A DNA stretch of 6,630 nt from Alphaproteobacteria bacterium. GTDB lineage: Bacteria; Pseudomonadota; Alphaproteobacteria; Sphingomonadales; Sphingomonadaceae. This document shows positions 4,939-6,630 of this stretch, in pieces. The stretch is from positions 1-6,630 of the forward strand of contig JAENVZ010000214.1 of assembly GCA_016650315.1 (NCBI GenBank), given 5' to 3'. The number at the start of each line of letters is the position of its first letter. The first letter of the stretch is position 1. The notes under the pieces are model-generated. The model did not search any database, was not told the origin of the DNA, and saw only the letters and a list, made by a program, of their open reading frames with translations. Position numbers and translations under genes: made by a program.

Positions 4939-5835
4939 TCAGGCGCGCGGATGGGCATTCCGGTAAACGTCCAGCAGATAGGCCGCATCGACCTGCGTAT
5001 AGACCTGTGTGGAACTGAGGCTCGCATGACCGAGCAGTTCCTGCAATGATCGTAAATCGGCCCCGCGCCCCAGTAGATGCGTTGCGAAACTGTGGCGCAG
5101 GGCGTGCGGCGTTGTCCGTTCCGACAGGCCCAGTCGTCCGCGCGCGCCCTGTACTGCCCGACGAATGAGGGCAGGGGATAGCGGTCCGCCGCGTGCGCCC
5201 CGGAAAATAGGTTCGCCCCTGGCGGGTGACCACGGACAGACCGAAAGATAACCCTCAATGGCTTCGCGCACCTGCGGCAGTAGCGGGATGATCCGTGTCT
5301 TTTCCCGCTTGCCGGTGACGCGCAATGTTTCGCCTAGCGGCAATGCATCGCCGGTAAGGCCCAGCGCTTCGCTGATCCGAAGCCCGCCGCCATAGAGCAG
5401 CAGCAGCACGGCCCAGTCGCGTGCGCCGATCCAGCCTTCGCTGCGCTGCTCGGCGACATCTTCGGCCAGGGCCATCACCTCGTCGGGCGAGATAGGTCTG
5501 GGCACCCCGCGTTTGACCCGCGGACCTTTGACCGCAGGCACCCGCGCCTGGTCTCCGCCGACGAATTTCAGGAAGCCTCGGACCGCTGACAACTCCCGCG
5601 CAGTCGACATATTGCCGATTCCTTCAATGCGTCGCTCGGCCAGGAAGGCACGCAAGTCGGGGATGGCAAGCGAAGCGAGCGCGTCGCGTGTCATGGGTTC
5701 TCCCTGATGCGTTTGCAGGAAATGGATCAGTCGCTCTGCCGTGGCGATATACGCGCGCACCGTATGCACGGATCGACGGCGATCGAGCGCCAAATGGCGG
5801 CGCCAGTCTTCGATGAGGGATTGTGCTGCATCCAC
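4939..5835 (-). CDS. xerC: Tyrosine recombinase XerC
   Basis: This 298-residue tyrosine recombinase matches XerC length (E. coli 298). The N-terminal core-binding domain covers about 1-90 ('LIEDWRRHLALDRRRSVHTVRAYI'). The catalytic domain covers about 110-298 with all six active residues: R153 (YGGGLRISEALGL), K176 (VTGKREKTRIIPL), H244 and R247 (PHALRHSFATHLL), H270 (LLGHASLSSTQ) and nucleophile Y279 (VYTQVD). These positions track E. coli XerC R148, K172, H240, R243, H266 and Y275 with an offset of 4-5. With XerD it resolves chromosome dimers at dif near the FtsK-bearing septum. XerD or an integrase is less likely given the close positional match. The start is GTG 5835, the first possible codon after an in-frame TAG two codons upstream; the ribosome site is weak, so translation may be coupled to the upstream substrate-binding protein gene 50 bases away. 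Confidence 0.93.
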   Translation of the reverse strand: MDAAQSLIEDWRRHLALDRRRSVHTVRAYIATAERLIHFLQTHQGEPMTRDALASLAIPDLRAFLAERRIEGIGNMSTARELSAVRGFLKFVGGDQARVPAVKGPRVKRGVPRPISPDEVMALAEDVAEQRSEGWIGARDWAVLLLLYGGGLRISEALGLTGDALPLGETLRVTGKREKTRIIPLLPQVREAIEGYLSVCPWSPARGEPIFRGARGGPLSPALIRRAVQGARGRLGLSERTTPHALRHSFATHLLGRGADLRSLQELLGHASLSSTQVYTQVDAAYLLDVYRNAHPRA

Positions 5836-5885
5836 AGGCTAGAGTGTAAGGGAGTTTGGCGCGACTGGGGAGAGGAAATGCGCCC

Positions 5886-6630
5886 CTATCTGGGTTCGGC
5901 GAGCAAGTGGTTCAATGGATGCCATCCGCGCGCGCTTGGTTTGAAGCCACGGAGGCGGCGTGAAACCAGGGACCACCTAACCGGCGCACCAAGCGGTATG
6001 TACCCGCCATGCGCAAGGGTCAGCGCCTCGGCCTCGCCCATTTTTTGTAGCATTTCATCAATGTTTCCGGCCCGCTGGGCCTCGCTAAGCCGCTGTGTTG
6101 CTTCGGCGCTGCAGGACAGTTCATAGGCACAACTGAGCCGCCCCAGATACCAGAAGGCACTATCATAGGGCGCGACTTCATCGATCAGCCGCAGATCAGC
6201 ATCGGCTTTTTCGTTGACGCGGACGGCAGTTACGCCAATCTGGGCAAAATCCGATTTGACGATGCCAAATAGCAGATTGCTTCCCGGCCCTTTTGGTAAC
6301 GCAATGCGCAGCGGCATGATCGGGCCGTTGCCGCCTTTCCAATTGCCAACAATTCTGCGGGCGAAGGTCCGCCGCTCTTCAATGTCAAGGCTGTTCCAGC
6401 GTGGCATTGAAGGCGCGCTGGGCATTTCCAGTTGTTCTGGCAGGAAGCCGGTGCTGGTTGTCCAGCCTGACAGTGAAAAACTTGCAGGCAGGCGTTCGCG
6501 TTCGATTGCCATGGAGAGCGCTTCACGATTGGCGGCATCCGCCAGAAAGCCGGATTTCTCGACGATGGCCAGGCCAAACAGCCCGTGCACCGGATCGACG
6601 CGGATCGCCTTGTTGTCGATCTTGGCGAAA
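5886..6630 (-). CDS. ABC-transporter substrate-binding protein, family 5, C-terminal part
   Basis: This frame enters from the right edge with no start in the window and ends at TAG 5886, giving 247 residues. It matches the C-terminal half of family 5 (peptide/nickel/oligopeptide type) substrate-binding proteins. The opening 'FAKIDNKAIRVDPVHGLFGL' is followed by 'DAANREALSMAIERERLPASF', the family's conserved 'R.A...AIDR' element. Later come 'LRIALPKGPGSNLLFGIVKSDFAQIGVTAVRV', 'DSAFWYLGRLSCAYELSCSAEATQRLSEAQ' and the closing 'GGYIPLGAPVRWSLVSRRLRGF'. The protein is expected in the periplasm, feeding an ABC permease, but the ligand cannot be judged and no permease or ATPase gene is visible. Family members near 500 residues imply that about half is missing. 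A GTG at 6588-6590 is internal, not a start. It is co-directional with xerC, 50 bases upstream, so the two may share a transcript. No terminator lies between them. Confidence 0.8.
   Translation of the reverse strand, partial: FAKIDNKAIRVDPVHGLFGLAIVEKSGFLADAANREALSMAIERERLPASFSLSGWTTSTGFLPEQLEMPSAPSMPRWNSLDIEERRTFARRIVGNWKGGNGPIMPLRIALPKGPGSNLLFGIVKSDFAQIGVTAVRVNEKADADLRLIDEVAPYDSAFWYLGRLSCAYELSCSAEATQRLSEAQRAGNIDEMLQKMGEAEALTLAHGGYIPLGAPVRWSLVSRRLRGFKPSARGWHPLNHLLAEPR

Noticed and set aside
4939..5835. xerC as a phage or island integrase
   Set aside because: Length and catalytic positions match housekeeping XerC, and there is no tRNA, attachment repeat or mobile gene nearby.
5707..6126. 139-codon + strand open frame
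   Set aside because: It spans the antisense of two recognised genes and the gap between them, with no family-like sequence.

Overview
The window looks like chromosome of an alphaproteobacterium, most probably of the order Sphingomonadales (Sphingobium, Sphingomonas or Novosphingobium type). The grounds are an almost canonical CtrA with a CtrA box in its own promoter, a GANTC (CcrM-type) site upstream of it, an XerC with the full catalytic set, moderately high GC, and an ECF sigma/anti-sigma pair of a style common in that order. The assignment is inference; there is no rRNA or other decisive marker. I see no mobile element, CRISPR array, tRNA or rRNA.

Layout. (1) Positions 1-1900 hold a cell-envelope regulatory module. 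The 5' part of a secreted protein, probably an S8 (subtilisin-like) serine peptidase, is read leftwards from 561 and leaves the window. Divergent from it, an ECF sigma factor (678-1166) overlaps a single-pass membrane anti-sigma factor (1163-1900) by ATGA. The shared 116-bp gap contains a striking inverted repeat (621-652). Read on either strand it gives a -35-like GGAT(T/G) and a -10-like CGTTT at ECF-like spacing, so it may be one palindromic promoter serving both sides.

(2) Positions 1922-3660 hold a pirin-family gene read leftwards (2663-1966) and a divergent LysR regulator (2755-3660). The pirin gene is broken by what looks like one missing base near 2426, which splits its four metal ligands between two frames. 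The shared intergenic region has a GAAAC-N5-GTTTC palindrome that is a good candidate LysR operator. Two hairpins separate the anti-sigma gene from the convergent pirin gene.

(3) Positions 3661-4600 hold the master cell-cycle regulator ctrA (3820-4530). Its upstream region has a perfect TTAA-N7-TTAACC box, a reverse TTAACCAT half-site and one GANTC site, and a strong hairpin terminator follows the gene.

(4) Positions 4600-6630 hold a 75-codon gene of unknown function (4705-4932), convergent with xerC (5835-4939, read leftwards) with only 6 bp between the stops. Upstream of xerC, on the same strand and 50 bp away, is the 3' part of a family 5 ABC-transporter substrate-binding protein that enters from the right edge.

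The parts read as independent housekeeping and regulatory units. No large undescribed system is evident. The points most worth a second look are the palindromic promoter of the sigma/peptidase module, the broken pirin with its stop-start overlap, the pirin/LysR operator, and the ctrA control region.
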